Source: Pohlia nutans (lineage: Eukaryota > Streptophyta > Bryopsida > Bryales > Mniaceae). From it: a DNA stretch of 64,000 nucleotides. Below the pieces are notes generated by a model that was given only the letters and a program-made list of their open reading frames with translations, did no database searches and was not told the origin of the DNA. Numbering within the stretch: position 1 is the stretch's first letter; the number at the start of each line of letters is the position of its first letter. The position numbers were made by a program, and so were the translations under genes. The stretch lies in assembly GCA_022496805.1 (NCBI GenBank), contig CM040092.1, positions 13,348,113 through 13,412,112 of the forward strand, written 5' to 3'. Below, piece by piece: positions 33,002 through 42,397 of this stretch.

Positions 33002-34641
33002 TTAATAATGTTGTTGATAAGTGGTTGGTATTTATGATTTTTGATATCTATTGTTTCTTGTGGGAATCTGTCATTACAATATGTAAATTCAATAAATTGA
33101 ATTGTGAGGTTGTCTGATGGGTGTGATGGTGGGTCATTTTTGTATGGGAGTCCTTTTACGCAAAGGATGTCTGGTTTGAATCTAGCGTTGCAATGACATC
33201 TTTGTTGTTCACATGAACATGGTAGTAGCCATGGGGGTACTGTGTTTTCTTGGGGGTTGTTGTTGAATGTTCCTGCGTTCATGAGGGTGTAGCATCTAGA
33301 TTTTTGTGATGAAAGAATTATTAATTTCCTTAGTTCCCAAACTGCTTTATTATGCCTCTTGACTCTAATGGCGTGAATATGGTGATGGTTGCATTTTAGC
33401 AGTACGTGTAGCCATGTGTCTGCATCTGCTGAGTTACAAATGGAACATGTGATTGAGGGGAATCTTTCTCTACCAAAGAATAGTTGTTTTCTAGCATTAC
33501 CCATGTATTGGCCGGTACGAAGTTTTAAAATAATTGTTTTTTGTGAGTCTGTGATTGTAGGATTGGACCAAAATGCATTGGATAGTTCATTATCTATGTT
33601 TGGGTTCATAGTCCATTTGCTAATGTTGAGAAATTGGGTTGCCATTATTTCAAGGTTATTTTCTTGGTCATATTTGGTTAGATATGTTTGGAGACATCTG
33701 ACAGGGCCTTTGTCTGGTCGTTTTATAGGTCCTGGCCATATATCCTTTTGAAAATAGAATGGTGTTGTATGTGCAAATTCATATGATCTTCTGGCTCTGA
33801 AGTACTCTTTTCTGGCTCCCATTTTTGCAAGTTTATCCGCTTGTTCGTTGCCTTCAATGTTAATATGTGCTTTGACTTTGTAGAATGTGGTGGGTTGAGT
33901 ACGGGTTTTTAGTATTTCTACCATGTCTGTTAGTATGGTTTTATCCACATGATTGTTGTGCATGGTTGGGTATTTAATATGTGTGTTTAGATTGTATAGG
34001 CAGTTGAGGCAATCTGTGAATATATGTGCCGGTTCGTCTGGGTATTTAGTGGTGATTAAACTAAGTGTTTTATGGATAGCCATTAGTTCTGCTCGAAAAC
34101 TTGTTTGTAGTCCTGGTAGTCTTTCTGATATTTGCATGTCAGCCTTTGTAGAGTTGTATATTCCGTATCCGGCTTTTTCTTTTTTCCAGTGTCCGTCAGG
34201 GGCTTGTTCAGGAGGTATGAAGGATCCATCGGTATAGTAGCTATGTTGCGGTTGGAATTTAGGTGTAATGTTTGTCACAAAGTTTGGTAGAGGTGGTGTG
34301 TTTAAAGTGGTCGGGTTGATGGGGGGCGGGTATATGAGTTTGTTCCATTTTTTATTTTTATTGACCGGTGTGTTGTGGGGGGTGCATGGGGCATTTTGTA
34401 TGTGATATTGTGGAATTTGTAGGTTTTCAATTGTTGTTTTAATTGTGTTTATTTGGTATGGTGTACCAATGTTGTGATCTTGGTGATGAATGCATAGGAC
34501 GCGGATTGCAAGTGGTTCTGTCTTTGGTTTATGGAGTTCTTGTGGGATTGTTGGTTCTTCATATGTGATGGAATCTGCGGCAAAGTGGGCAATTATATGG
34601 GTGTCTGGATATAGCCCCATGTGTGGGGAGAAGTTTTGGTA
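32998..34641 (-). CDS. LINE RNase H and restriction-like endonuclease region
   Basis: This frame continues in phase from the upstream RT frame across a TGA, with the first ATG at 34620. Numbered from that Met, an RNase H1 domain spans ~125-270. Its acidic residues are in YTDGS (D131), FRAELMAI (E178), FTDC (D203) and NEQADKLA (D262). A zinc knuckle C392-x2-C395-x9-H405-x4-C410 follows, then KRHNKAVWEL (RHN 422-424), then KPDIL (P483-D484) and IEFTY (E511), and K...KY at 527-531. CCHC + RHN + PD...(D/E) is the diagnostic order of the restriction-like endonuclease of R2/R4-type LINEs. The frame ends at TAG 33000-32998 because of a frameshift. Confidence 0.85.
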   Translation of the reverse strand, partial: YQNFSPHMGLYPDTHIIAHFAADSITYEEPTIPQELHKPKTEPLAIRVLCIHHQDHNIGTPYQINTIKTTIENLQIPQYHIQNAPCTPHNTPVNKNKKWNKLIYPPPINPTTLNTPPLPNFVTNITPKFQPQHSYYTDGSFIPPEQAPDGHWKKEKAGYGIYNSTKADMQISERLPGLQTSFRAELMAIHKTLSLITTKYPDEPAHIFTDCLNCLYNLNTHIKYPTMHNNHVDKTILTDMVEILKTRTQPTTFYKVKAHINIEGNEQADKLAKMGARKEYFRARRSYEFAHTTPFYFQKDIWPGPIKRPDKGPVRCLQTYLTKYDQENNLEIMATQFLNISKWTMNPNIDNELSNAFWSNPTITDSQKTIILKLRTGQYMGNARKQLFFGRERFPSITCSICNSADADTWLHVLLKCNHHHIHAIRVKRHNKAVWELRKLIILSSQKSRCYTLMNAGTFNNNPQENTVPPWLLPCSCEQQRCHCNARFKPDILCVKGLPYKNDPPSHPSDNLTIQFIEFTYCNDRFPQETIDIKNHKYQPLINNIIN

Positions 34642-37600
34642 TCAATTTGTATCTGGTATTACTAGTATAGTGATGTTATTTGGGTCGGTTTTGGCTGCCA
34701 ATCGTGCCCAGTGAATTGCTTGTTGGGCTGTTTCTTCATTATGTGGGTGGACGTAGCCTATGCCTTTCCATTTGTATTGGAAGGCGGTACCGAGTGATCC
34801 AAAGACTTTATCTCTTGCAGAGGGAGAGTAAAATTCTGAAATTTGTGTGGAACATGTTGTTGGTGAAGAGAAGTATGAGTGGGAGATGTTGAAGGTGGTT
34901 GTAATGGAGTCAAGAATATTTGTTGGTAGGGTATGTTGTGCTGCTTTTAGTGGGTCTTTTCTGGGGATTTTATGGTTGTATCTTTGATAGAGCCATATTA
35001 CTTCTTTTTCAAATGATTGTGTTTGCGGTACTAGGCCGTGTGAGCTATAAATTGCTTTATTATATTGTTGCCATAGCCATTTTAGTCTAGTGGTTGGTAT
35101 AGTGATAAGGTATCTACCGGTATCTTCATATAGGTGGGTTTGTTCATTATTTATTTGTATGGTATCGTAGTTGGAAATAATGTCTTTTTCCGGGTTACAT
35201 TCTTGTATGTGTATGTGTGTAAGTGGGGTAGATGTGGGTGGGGGGATGAATCTTGCATCTCTGCTTTGTTCAGGGATGAAATGTGTGTTAATAATTTTTT
35301 TATAGTGTTCGTGTTGTAGTTTTGTGTAGTATTCTGTTAGTAGTTTAATGTTATGTGTAATGACTGTTGGGTGGTTGAAGGGGAAGAGTTCTCTTTGTGA
35401 CATCCATTTGTTGTATGTATCGTTGTTTTGGAGCGTCCATTGACATAAGTATGTGTTATATTTTTTTGTTATTTTATATATATCTTTTGAGGTATTTGTT
35501 TTGTGGTCTAATATTATGTTGATGGGAAATCTTAGAGGGTTGTTTTTGATGTTAGGGGGTGGGTTTGGGTGGAGGTGTTGTTGTGGGGTTGGGAGTTGAG
35601 GTGGGTTATCTGGTGTTCTTGGTAATAGGTTTTGGTTGTCTGAGATGTATCTCGCTTTAAGCATTCGGGCGGGTGGATGTCTTGTACATGGGTTTGGGCA
35701 ATTTGGTGTACAACTTGGGTAGCAAAACAGTTGTTCAGCTATTTGAAGTGCGCTTTTTTCTAGTTTGGTTGGCGTTTTGTAGTATGTTTTGAAGTTTTCT
35801 GGTGTCATAAGGGTTGTTCCGTTGGGTAGGGTGATGTGTTTTATTTTGTATATGTTATGGATTAATAATTTGTGTAAAATTTTGAGTGATAGTTCGGGGT
35901 TGAGATGTGGAAGTTCGTTTGTAGATTGTATTCGCCATTCTCGTTCCAATTCTGTCATATGTAGTTGGAAATTTTCATTTGTACTTTTGAGGTGAATTCC
36001 TCCAGCTTTTTTTAAGAGAAATAATGTACGTATGGTTGGTGATCTAATGCAATCATATTGTGTTATTCTTGGGATTTCTTCCGCGCCTCCATATTTAGCT
36101 AATATGTGGTGTATGAGTCCTTTATATATTATACCTAGTCTCCCCTGGTCGTTAAGAGCGTTCCTGAGTTGTTCACCAATGCAGCGTAAATATGCATTTT
36201 TTAAGGAGAATGCTTCGAGTCCAAATAGTTCATGTGGTAGTTGGGATATTACATTTGCTGTGCATTTTGGTAATCCGCATATTATTTTTTGGATTCCTAT
36301 GATTTTTTTATCAAGTTTTTTGATGGCTGGTAGAGAGTATGGTACTGTATAGAAGCTGTATGCAATGCCTGCTCTAATGACAGTGTCAACCATGCTAATT
36401 TTTTGTTTGATTGTGGCTGGGCATTTTGATAGTTGTTTGCATTGGTCTACTATTTTGTTTGTGGTAATGTGTGTTTGGAGTTTCCATTTAAGTGAGGGTA
36501 CTAGTTGAATGCCTAAGTATACGTAAGGTTCGTTTTGATGTAAGACAGGTATTGGTTGGTTTCTGTAAGATATGTTTTGGTTTTGAATTTGGGTTTTAAA
36601 AGTTTCAGGTTTAGTTTTGGACTTATTGGGACATCCTGTAATGGCGCATTTTTGTACTCCTAAATCCATTCCTGCCCATTCACAATATTTGTCTAGTTTT
36701 TCTAGTTGGATTTGCAATGATTGAAGGTTATTTGAAATAGCTGCTAGGTCGTCTACATATGCTGCAGAGCTAATGGTCAATTTGGATGTACCAAATGTGT
36801 ATCCATTTTTCCCTCTTTGTAACCATCGCAGTAGTGGTTCTAAAAATATGATAAATAGATATGGACTTAATGTGTCTCCTTGGATGGTGCCTCTTTGTAT
36901 TGGTATTGGTTTTGTTTTTCCAAAGTGTTCGCCAGTAAATATAGTGGTGGATTGTGAGTATATATTTCCAACTAAAGTTACCGCATCTTCAAGATGTCCA
37001 AGGTCTTTCATTATAGCCAGGAGTCTTGCATGATCGAGGGAGCCGAATGCATTTTTAAAATCTATGTATAGTAAGTATATGTTTTGGTTTGTAAATCTTG
37101 CGTCTTCTAGAGCTGCTATAAGTAGTTGGAGTTGTCTAGATGTGCTTCTTTCTGCTCTGAATCCTTCTTGGCTATCGTGAAGTATTTGGTGTTTTTCACC
37201 ATATGCAGAGAGTATTAGTGTTAAAGTACTAGTGAACAGTTTGTAAATTGTGTTTGCTAGTGCAATTGGTCTATGGTTGGGTAATTGTGATGGGTCACCT
37301 TTTTTGTATAGCAATATAGTTAGACTAATTTTCCATGAAGCTGGTGTTTGTTTTTGTTTGTAGCAGTGAGTGAAGAATAGAAATAGTAGTCTATGAAAGC
37401 TTTTAGGCATGTTTTTTAATATTGCATTTGGGATTTTGTCTGGGCCAGGTGTTTTGTTATTGGCTAAGTTTTTTAGGCATATGTCGTATGTTTCATGGTC
37501 TAGGTATTCGTGTAATGGGGTTTGTGGATTACCTCTTTTATCTATAACAAATCCATCTAGATCATGCCATGGATATTGTCTTACTCCACAAGTACATTGT

Positions 37601-39306
37601 GGTGGGTGCTCAGGTTGGAAGTAGCATGTTGGGACTGTGGGTCTGTTGCTAATTGATTGCTGTATGTGGATTTCGTTTGCTATGTCTTCTGGGCTAGTTA
37701 GTATATTATTATTTCTGTCCATAATGCAGTCTAATGGTGGTACTTCTTGATTTTTGAAGACTTTTTTATTCACTTTCTTTGGGCTTTTTTCATATAGTTG
37801 TCTATATTTTGATATGGCTTTCTTGATACAATCTTGGGTGTATTTTGTAGTGATTTTGCGGGCTTGTATGTTTGCGGTTTTGGCCAATTCTGCTAATGTT
37901 TTGATCCATTCTCGTTGGTTTTGTTCTTGGTTTGGAGGTGGGGGAATGGTGATATGGGTGTGGGTTTTTAGTTCTTCTATTATTGGGTGTGATTGCCAGT
38001 TTGATGTGTTTTTTGTTATATAAATTACTTTTCTGAGTAGGTGGTAAATAGCTAGGTGTTTTTTCCATTTTTTTTGGAGTTTTCTTGGTAAGAAGCCTCC
38101 TTGTAAAGAGGTCCAATTTGTTAATGATGGGATGGGTGGTGCACTACAGGTTTCTTGGATCTTGTCTGATATTTTTTGTATCATATGATCTAATTTTGTA
38201 CAAGATGTTTGCCATTGGGTGTCTGTCAGTTGGTCTTTCATTAGTATTGTCGTGAGATCATTTATTTGAAGAGCATTTTCTTCAAAAAATTCTGTTTTAA
38301 ATTTTTCAATATTCTCTTCTGGGATGGGGTTTAAAATTCTTGGTAGTTTTTTTGTTGTTATCGGTGTGGGCCTTGCTAATAGTGTATTTGGTGGTATGTG
38401 CAGTGTGACTGGTGAGTGGTCTGAGTTTAGATTATGGTCATTGTCGGTGGTTGATGTGTATGAAGTACTATTTGGTGATTTGATGTAGTATCCATCAATT
38501 AAACTGGTTTGGTTATAGTTTAAGCCTCCTTGTCTAGTGTATGGACTATTTGTTGGGATGTATGTTAATTGAAGGTTGTCTGTGAATGTACGCCATTCTA
38601 TGTCTTCTGTCTGGGGTGGGGTTGTGTTAAATTCATTTTGTCGTCCTATTAGGGCAATGTCTCTATTAAAGTCCCCGCATAAGATGTATGTGTGGTTTGA
38701 GTGTATTGTAATTTGTTGTGTTATGTTTTGTTGAATTATTGGTATATATTGAGTGTCTTCTATGTGTGAAGGCATGTACATGTGTATAATTAACCACGGT
38801 TGTAGGGGTTCGTTATTGATTTTTATTATTTGTAAGTATGGTGATATTTCTGCTGGGGTAGGGATTTTAGTAATGTTACCTGGGTACGCATATTTTTTAT
38901 TTACAAGCGTGAGGAGTCCGCCTCTTGCGGGAGTGTATGGCCTTCTTTGTTGCATACATCTTGTTAGTGCGTGTGTGTTATTAAATATTAGTTTGTATTT
39001 AGGGAATAGGTTTTGTATATATTTAGTGGATTTTGTTGCGGTTAATTTAGTTTCTTGAATTGTGATTATTGCGGGGTTATTTGGTGTGTTAGAGATTAGG
39101 TTTTGAAGGCTTGGGAGTGCAGTGTTTAAGGATGAGGCATTCCAAGTAATGATGTGTGTGCTGTGGTTTGTTGTTTGTATTTCTTGGTTTTGGCGTATAG
39201 GTATGTCGGGTAGTGGAGGGGGGTGAGAGTATTCGTGTAACGGTTCGTGACCTTTTAATGTTTCTTTGAGTAGTTTCGTTGGTTGGTAGGTATGGAAATT
39301 TATTGA
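34642..39306 (-). CDS. LINE APE endonuclease and reverse transcriptase
   Basis: The open frame begins after a TGA at 39309-39307 and has no ATG before 38955, which is already inside the endonuclease. The endonuclease starts at IITWNASS, with the catalytic Glu in IQETKL. Numbering from the Met at 38955, it has GDFNRD at 94-99 and SDHSPV at 178-183. RT spans ~500-760: NKTPGPDKIP, HRPIAL, QEGFRAERS, IDFKNAFGS, GTIQGDTLSPYLF and catalytic AYVDD at 732-736. A long connector follows with a Cys-rich cluster (FCYPSCTPNCPNPC). The last ~110 residues (SSPTTC ... FYSPSARDKVFGS ... GYVHPHN ... ILVIP) form a separate domain. The terminating TGA sits where the flanking frame is otherwise uninterrupted, so it is probably a Trp-codon nonsense change. 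Confidence 0.88.
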   Translation of the reverse strand, partial: SINFHTYQPTKLLKETLKGHEPLHEYSHPPPLPDIPIRQNQEIQTTNHSTHIITWNASSLNTALPSLQNLISNTPNNPAIITIQETKLTATKSTKYIQNLFPKYKLIFNNTHALTRCMQQRRPYTPARGGLLTLVNKKYAYPGNITKIPTPAEISPYLQIIKINNEPLQPWLIIHMYMPSHIEDTQYIPIIQQNITQQITIHSNHTYILCGDFNRDIALIGRQNEFNTTPPQTEDIEWRTFTDNLQLTYIPTNSPYTRQGGLNYNQTSLIDGYYIKSPNSTSYTSTTDNDHNLNSDHSPVTLHIPPNTLLARPTPITTKKLPRILNPIPEENIEKFKTEFFEENALQINDLTTILMKDQLTDTQWQTSCTKLDHMIQKISDKIQETCSAPPIPSLTNWTSLQGGFLPRKLQKKWKKHLAIYHLLRKVIYITKNTSNWQSHPIIEELKTHTHITIPPPPNQEQNQREWIKTLAELAKTANIQARKITTKYTQDCIKKAISKYRQLYEKSPKKVNKKVFKNQEVPPLDCIMDRNNNILTSPEDIANEIHIQQSISNRPTVPTCYFQPEHPPQCTCGVRQYPWHDLDGFVIDKRGNPQTPLHEYLDHETYDICLKNLANNKTPGPDKIPNAILKNMPKSFHRLLFLFFTHCYKQKQTPASWKISLTILLYKKGDPSQLPNHRPIALANTIYKLFTSTLTLILSAYGEKHQILHDSQEGFRAERSTSRQLQLLIAALEDARFTNQNIYLLYIDFKNAFGSLDHARLLAIMKDLGHLEDAVTLVGNIYSQSTTIFTGEHFGKTKPIPIQRGTIQGDTLSPYLFIIFLEPLLRWLQRGKNGYTFGTSKLTISSAAYVDDLAAISNNLQSLQIQLEKLDKYCEWAGMDLGVQKCAITGCPNKSKTKPETFKTQIQNQNISYRNQPIPVLHQNEPYVYLGIQLVPSLKWKLQTHITTNKIVDQCKQLSKCPATIKQKISMVDTVIRAGIAYSFYTVPYSLPAIKKLDKKIIGIQKIICGLPKCTANVISQLPHELFGLEAFSLKNAYLRCIGEQLRNALNDQGRLGIIYKGLIHHILAKYGGAEEIPRITQYDCIRSPTIRTLFLLKKAGGIHLKSTNENFQLHMTELEREWRIQSTNELPHLNPELSLKILHKLLIHNIYKIKHITLPNGTTLMTPENFKTYYKTPTKLEKSALQIAEQLFCYPSCTPNCPNPCTRHPPARMLKARYISDNQNLLPRTPDNPPQLPTPQQHLHPNPPPNIKNNPLRFPINIILDHKTNTSKDIYKITKKYNTYLCQWTLQNNDTYNKWMSQRELFPFNHPTVITHNIKLLTEYYTKLQHEHYKKIINTHFIPEQSRDARFIPPPTSTPLTHIHIQECNPEKDIISNYDTIQINNEQTHLYEDTGRYLITIPTTRLKWLWQQYNKAIYSSHGLVPQTQSFEKEVIWLYQRYNHKIPRKDPLKAAQHTLPTNILDSITTTFNISHSYFSSPTTCSTQISEFYSPSARDKVFGSLGTAFQYKWKGIGYVHPHNEETAQQAIHWARLAAKTDPNNITILVIPDTN

Positions 39307-39313
39307 TCATTAT

Positions 39314-40048
39314 TTAGAGATTTAATGGTTCATTATGTTGTTCGATGAATTTGTAAATTTCTTTGTGGACGGTATTCGGTGGATTGATTATGTTTTGATG
39401 TAAGTTTGTAAATTGTATATATGGGTGTGGTGTAGCGATGTGTCTTTCAGGTGGGTTTTGTAGTGTAGACATTCTTTGTAAGAGTATTGTTGTCCAGTCA
39501 GGGTCTGGTATTTGTATTAACATATTATCGCATGTTTCTAGTGAAGGACTGATTGTGGTAATGAGTGCGTATAGTATTTGAGGTGGTGGGTGGTCTTGTT
39601 TTTTAGAGATGTATCGAGAGAGGTGTGGGTAGTTTGTGGTTGTTTCTTGATGGTTTGGGTGTGTATTCTGTATTACCGGTGAAAATTGTTTTGCTAGGTG
39701 TTGGTATTCTGGTTGAAGTTTAATTGTGCAGGGTATAAAGTATGTTTTATAGCGTCTTTTGTGTGTAGATGGGTGTGTTGCGAGTATGTCTGGCACAGGT
39801 CCTGGATTAGTTTCGATGACTCCACATAGTAGGAGAAGGTATGGTAGGACTGGATTTTTTACCAGTATTTTATGTTTGTGTGAATGGTGGTATTTATATA
39901 TAGTTTTTAAGCGTATCGATTTTTTGTTTTGTTTGGTAAAGTTATCTTTATTTTTATAAGAAGTGTACAAAATAAGAGTTTTTTTGGTTTTAAAGGTTGT
40001 TATGTGTTTAGGTTGTTGTTTGTTTGTTTTGTATGTTTTTTGTTGCAT
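39314..40048 (-). CDS. LINE N-terminal frame with 2A-like peptide
   Basis: 244 residues from the ATG at 40046-40048. The N-terminus is lysine-rich, followed by hydrophobic LPYLLLLCGVIETNPGP, with NPGP at 81-84. This is a 2A-like sequence, in which the ribosome skips the bond between Gly83 and Pro84. In other LINEs, for example some CR1-like elements, such motifs sit at the same N-terminal location. Here the usual Asp of the D-x-E-x-NPGP core is Val, which may reduce activity. The stop TAA is followed by ATAATGATC, and the endonuclease frame opens a few bases further on in another phase. Confidence 0.75.
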   Translation of the reverse strand: MQQKTYKTNKQQPKHITTFKTKKTLILYTSYKNKDNFTKQNKKSIRLKTIYKYHHSHKHKILVKNPVLPYLLLLCGVIETNPGPVPDILATHPSTHKRRYKTYFIPCTIKLQPEYQHLAKQFSPVIQNTHPNHQETTTNYPHLSRYISKKQDHPPPQILYALITTISPSLETCDNMLIQIPDPDWTTILLQRMSTLQNPPERHIATPHPYIQFTNLHQNIINPPNTVHKEIYKFIEQHNEPLNL

Positions 40049-40185
40049 TTTTTTGTTTTTAATATTTTGTATATTTTTTTGTTTTTTTTGTATTTAGGGT
40101 GTATTTTGTTATTGGTATGTTATTGGGTTTGTTTGGTGGGTTGTAGAGTAGTTGTGATGTTATATGGTGTTTTTGTGTTTTGTTA

Positions 40186-40231
40186 TAATAATAATAATAA
40201 TTTTTTTGGGCGAGGCCGGTAGGCCGAGCCC
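40186..40231 (-). repeat. Hairpin plus (TTA)n tail
   Basis: On the minus strand, GGGCTCGGCCTACCGGCCTC followed by GCCC (40208-40231) can pair GGGC/GCCC and GGCC/GGCC around a short loop. It is followed by A7 and (TTA)5. A 3' hairpin and a simple repeat are typical LINE 3' ends, so this may mark the 3' end of the upstream element. The N-terminal frame of the Dualen-like element starts only ~140 bp further on. Confidence 0.5.
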
Positions 40232-40459
40232 ATTTTTGATTAGGAGGTATTTCGATATTTATTAGATATTGTGTTTTTTTATTTTTGTGGTGTTTTTTGA
40301 CGATGTTTTCTTGAGTTTGTGAGTTTGTGTGTTTTTTATATTTTATTTTGGGATTAGCATATATTTTAGCATCTATAGATACTATATATGTATATATTTT
40401 TTTGTTTTTTAGTTTTGGGTAATAATAAAAAATGTATCTTCTTTTTTGTTAATACATTT

Positions 40460-42133
40460 TCAGTATGTATATATACTAGTAGATTTGGGTTTACCGTAGC
40501 GTTGTTTGTCCAAATTAGTTTGACGTGTCCATGTTGCCTTCAATGGCTGAAGAACTAGCTCTTGTGATGTCAAGAGCTTGCATGGTTGTCTTTTAAGAAG
40601 TGTCATTTGTGTGTTGAGGGTTGATGTTGATCTCTCTGCTGCTCTTTCAGCAATTTGTTGTTGCTCACTCCGTAGATCTTTCTTCATGGTGGAAATTTCT
40701 TCTCTGATTCCTACTATCTCTTTCATGAGATCCTTTTGAGAGTTATCTTTTGCAGGGATATTTCCTAGTGCTTCTATGGTATTCGCAAGGGCAGTGTTCA
40801 CATCACTAAACCCTAGTCTAGTAAGTTCCGCTGCATTAGGTGCATTTGCACCATCAAGACTCCTAGGGTGTGGAGTCAATTCTACATGTTTGCCAAGAAG
40901 TTTTGCAGATTTCTTGACAAATGTCTTGTACACCGTTGCGTTGAGGCATTGAATGTTGCAGGAGCCAAAATGCTTGCCATTCTTCTCGTCTCGTTTGAAG
41001 AAGAAGTTGACCGCATTCTTTGGTCCCATGTGTGCTTCGATGCTCTGCTCTATTTCTTCTACACTCTTCGTTTTGTTGAGGTTCTTGGCAATGAGAATGA
41101 GGACATTCTTCTTTGCGATGTCGTCCTTTGATGCGTGTGATCGGTCCGCTAGTTTGCCATCCAAGATCTCGTGGTTGTAGGTGATCTAATGCTCCTTCAT
41201 CTTTTGGGCTTGTTCCGGTGAGGATGCTACTACCCAAGCAAAGAGGTTTTCTTTTTTCTTTTGAATGTTTGTTATCTCGTATTCCGTACCTCTTTTAAAA
41301 CTCTCTTCTACTATTTTTTCAAATAGTTCATACCACTCTTTGAATTCAAGCTCCTCACTTGTGATTTTGACTGACAAAAGGTTGTTCAAAGCAAGGGAGT
41401 CATATGTTTTACAAACTTTCCCTCTCTTAAATTTGTCTTCATCAAGCTGGAGGATGAATGGGCGCAGCCCTTGGAGAAGTCCCACACCATCAATTTCAGG
41501 GGTTTTCAAGTGTAACTTGATAACCCCACTCTACTTTGTGGATTTGTGGTAGCACATAAGTGCAATGGGCTCTCCAATCACATCCCCAAGCTCAATGTTC
41601 ATTTTGTGGAGTCTTAACTCTACTAGTGTCATGATTGTTTCTTTTTCCCATTCATTTTCCCCCATTTCAAAGAGAATTGCGATTTGGTAATCGAAGGAGA
41701 ATCCAAACTTGTCAACCTCAACATCAGATGGGATCTGTGTGAGGTTGAAGTGTTGGCCGTCCTTGCCATCCTCTCTAGAGTTAGGCCATTCCTCTTGGAT
41801 GACAAAGGGGAAGGAAGAAATGGCAGATTGACATTCCTTAGCTTCTTTTTCTCTCATCTCATTTTTTACAAGAGTAGCTATTGGTTCCTGACTATCAATG
41901 GGAAGCCCTTTCCCTTTATTAGTCCAATTCATAGCTTGGTACCCAAGCCAAAAGGGAGGGCGTTTCAAACCGGAGTTTGGTTTGCCCTTAGCCTTCTTTT
42001 GGCTTGAGGTGACTTGAGAAGAAGAAGAGGACCGTTTTTGAGTTACAAGCATATCAACATCCGGGTCATTTTCTAAGGCTAGGAGTTTCTCTTTGTATCT
42101 TTGAGAAGAGGAGTTTGTGGCCCGTTGAGACAT
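40460..42133 (-). pseudogene. ORF1-like retroelement protein with two amber codons
   Basis: One continuous frame of 557 codons from the ATG at 42131-42133 is interrupted by TAG at 41533-41531 and TAG at 41188-41186. The N-terminal part is Ser/Lys-rich and hydrophilic. The middle (LKTPEIDGVGLLQGLRPF, WYELFEKIVEESF, NLFAWVVAS) and the third part (NVLILIAKNLNKTKSVEEIE, NFFFKRDEKNGKHFGSC, KKSAKLLGKHVEL) look like two RRM-type alpha/beta domains. A predicted coiled coil follows (KDLMKEIVGIREEISTMKKDL). RRM plus coiled coil is the layout of LINE ORF1 proteins. The ATG follows a perfect-looking splice acceptor (TTTTGTATTTTCAG). The family is not identified with certainty. Confidence 0.55.
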
Positions 42134-42397
42134 TCTGAAAATACAAAAGCTTTGTGTTAAAATTCTAGAGATTTTTTGAAACGTAGGGTTTCTCCTTATT
42201 ATCTCATGATCTACTCCTCCCCACAACTTAATTTGTGGGGCCAATCGGAGTATAATCATTAAGAAGGAGGTGTGAGTTTTGTGAGCAGATTTTTTATTGG
42301 CATAAGTGAAAAGCCTATCTATTTGATACACGCAATCATTCATAGAGGAGCAGTTGTTATGGGACATGATATAGGCTAAGTTCATACAATTGGGGGT

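Larger units (their letters stand above)
32691..40190 (-). mobile_element. Dualen-like non-LTR retrotransposon with two endonuclease types
   Basis: On the minus strand the coding order is 2A-like peptide, APE-type endonuclease, reverse transcriptase, an unassigned block, RNase H, CCHC knuckle, RHN motif and a PD...E restriction-like endonuclease with a GWKV tail. APE endonucleases and restriction-like endonucleases normally occur in different LINE clades. Both together with RNase H are reported for Dualen/RandI of Chlamydomonas. The coding span of ~7.3 kb is broken by a frameshift near 39.3 kb, a TGA at 34644-34642 and a frameshift near 33.0 kb. The exact 5' and 3' ends are not resolved. Confidence 0.8.
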
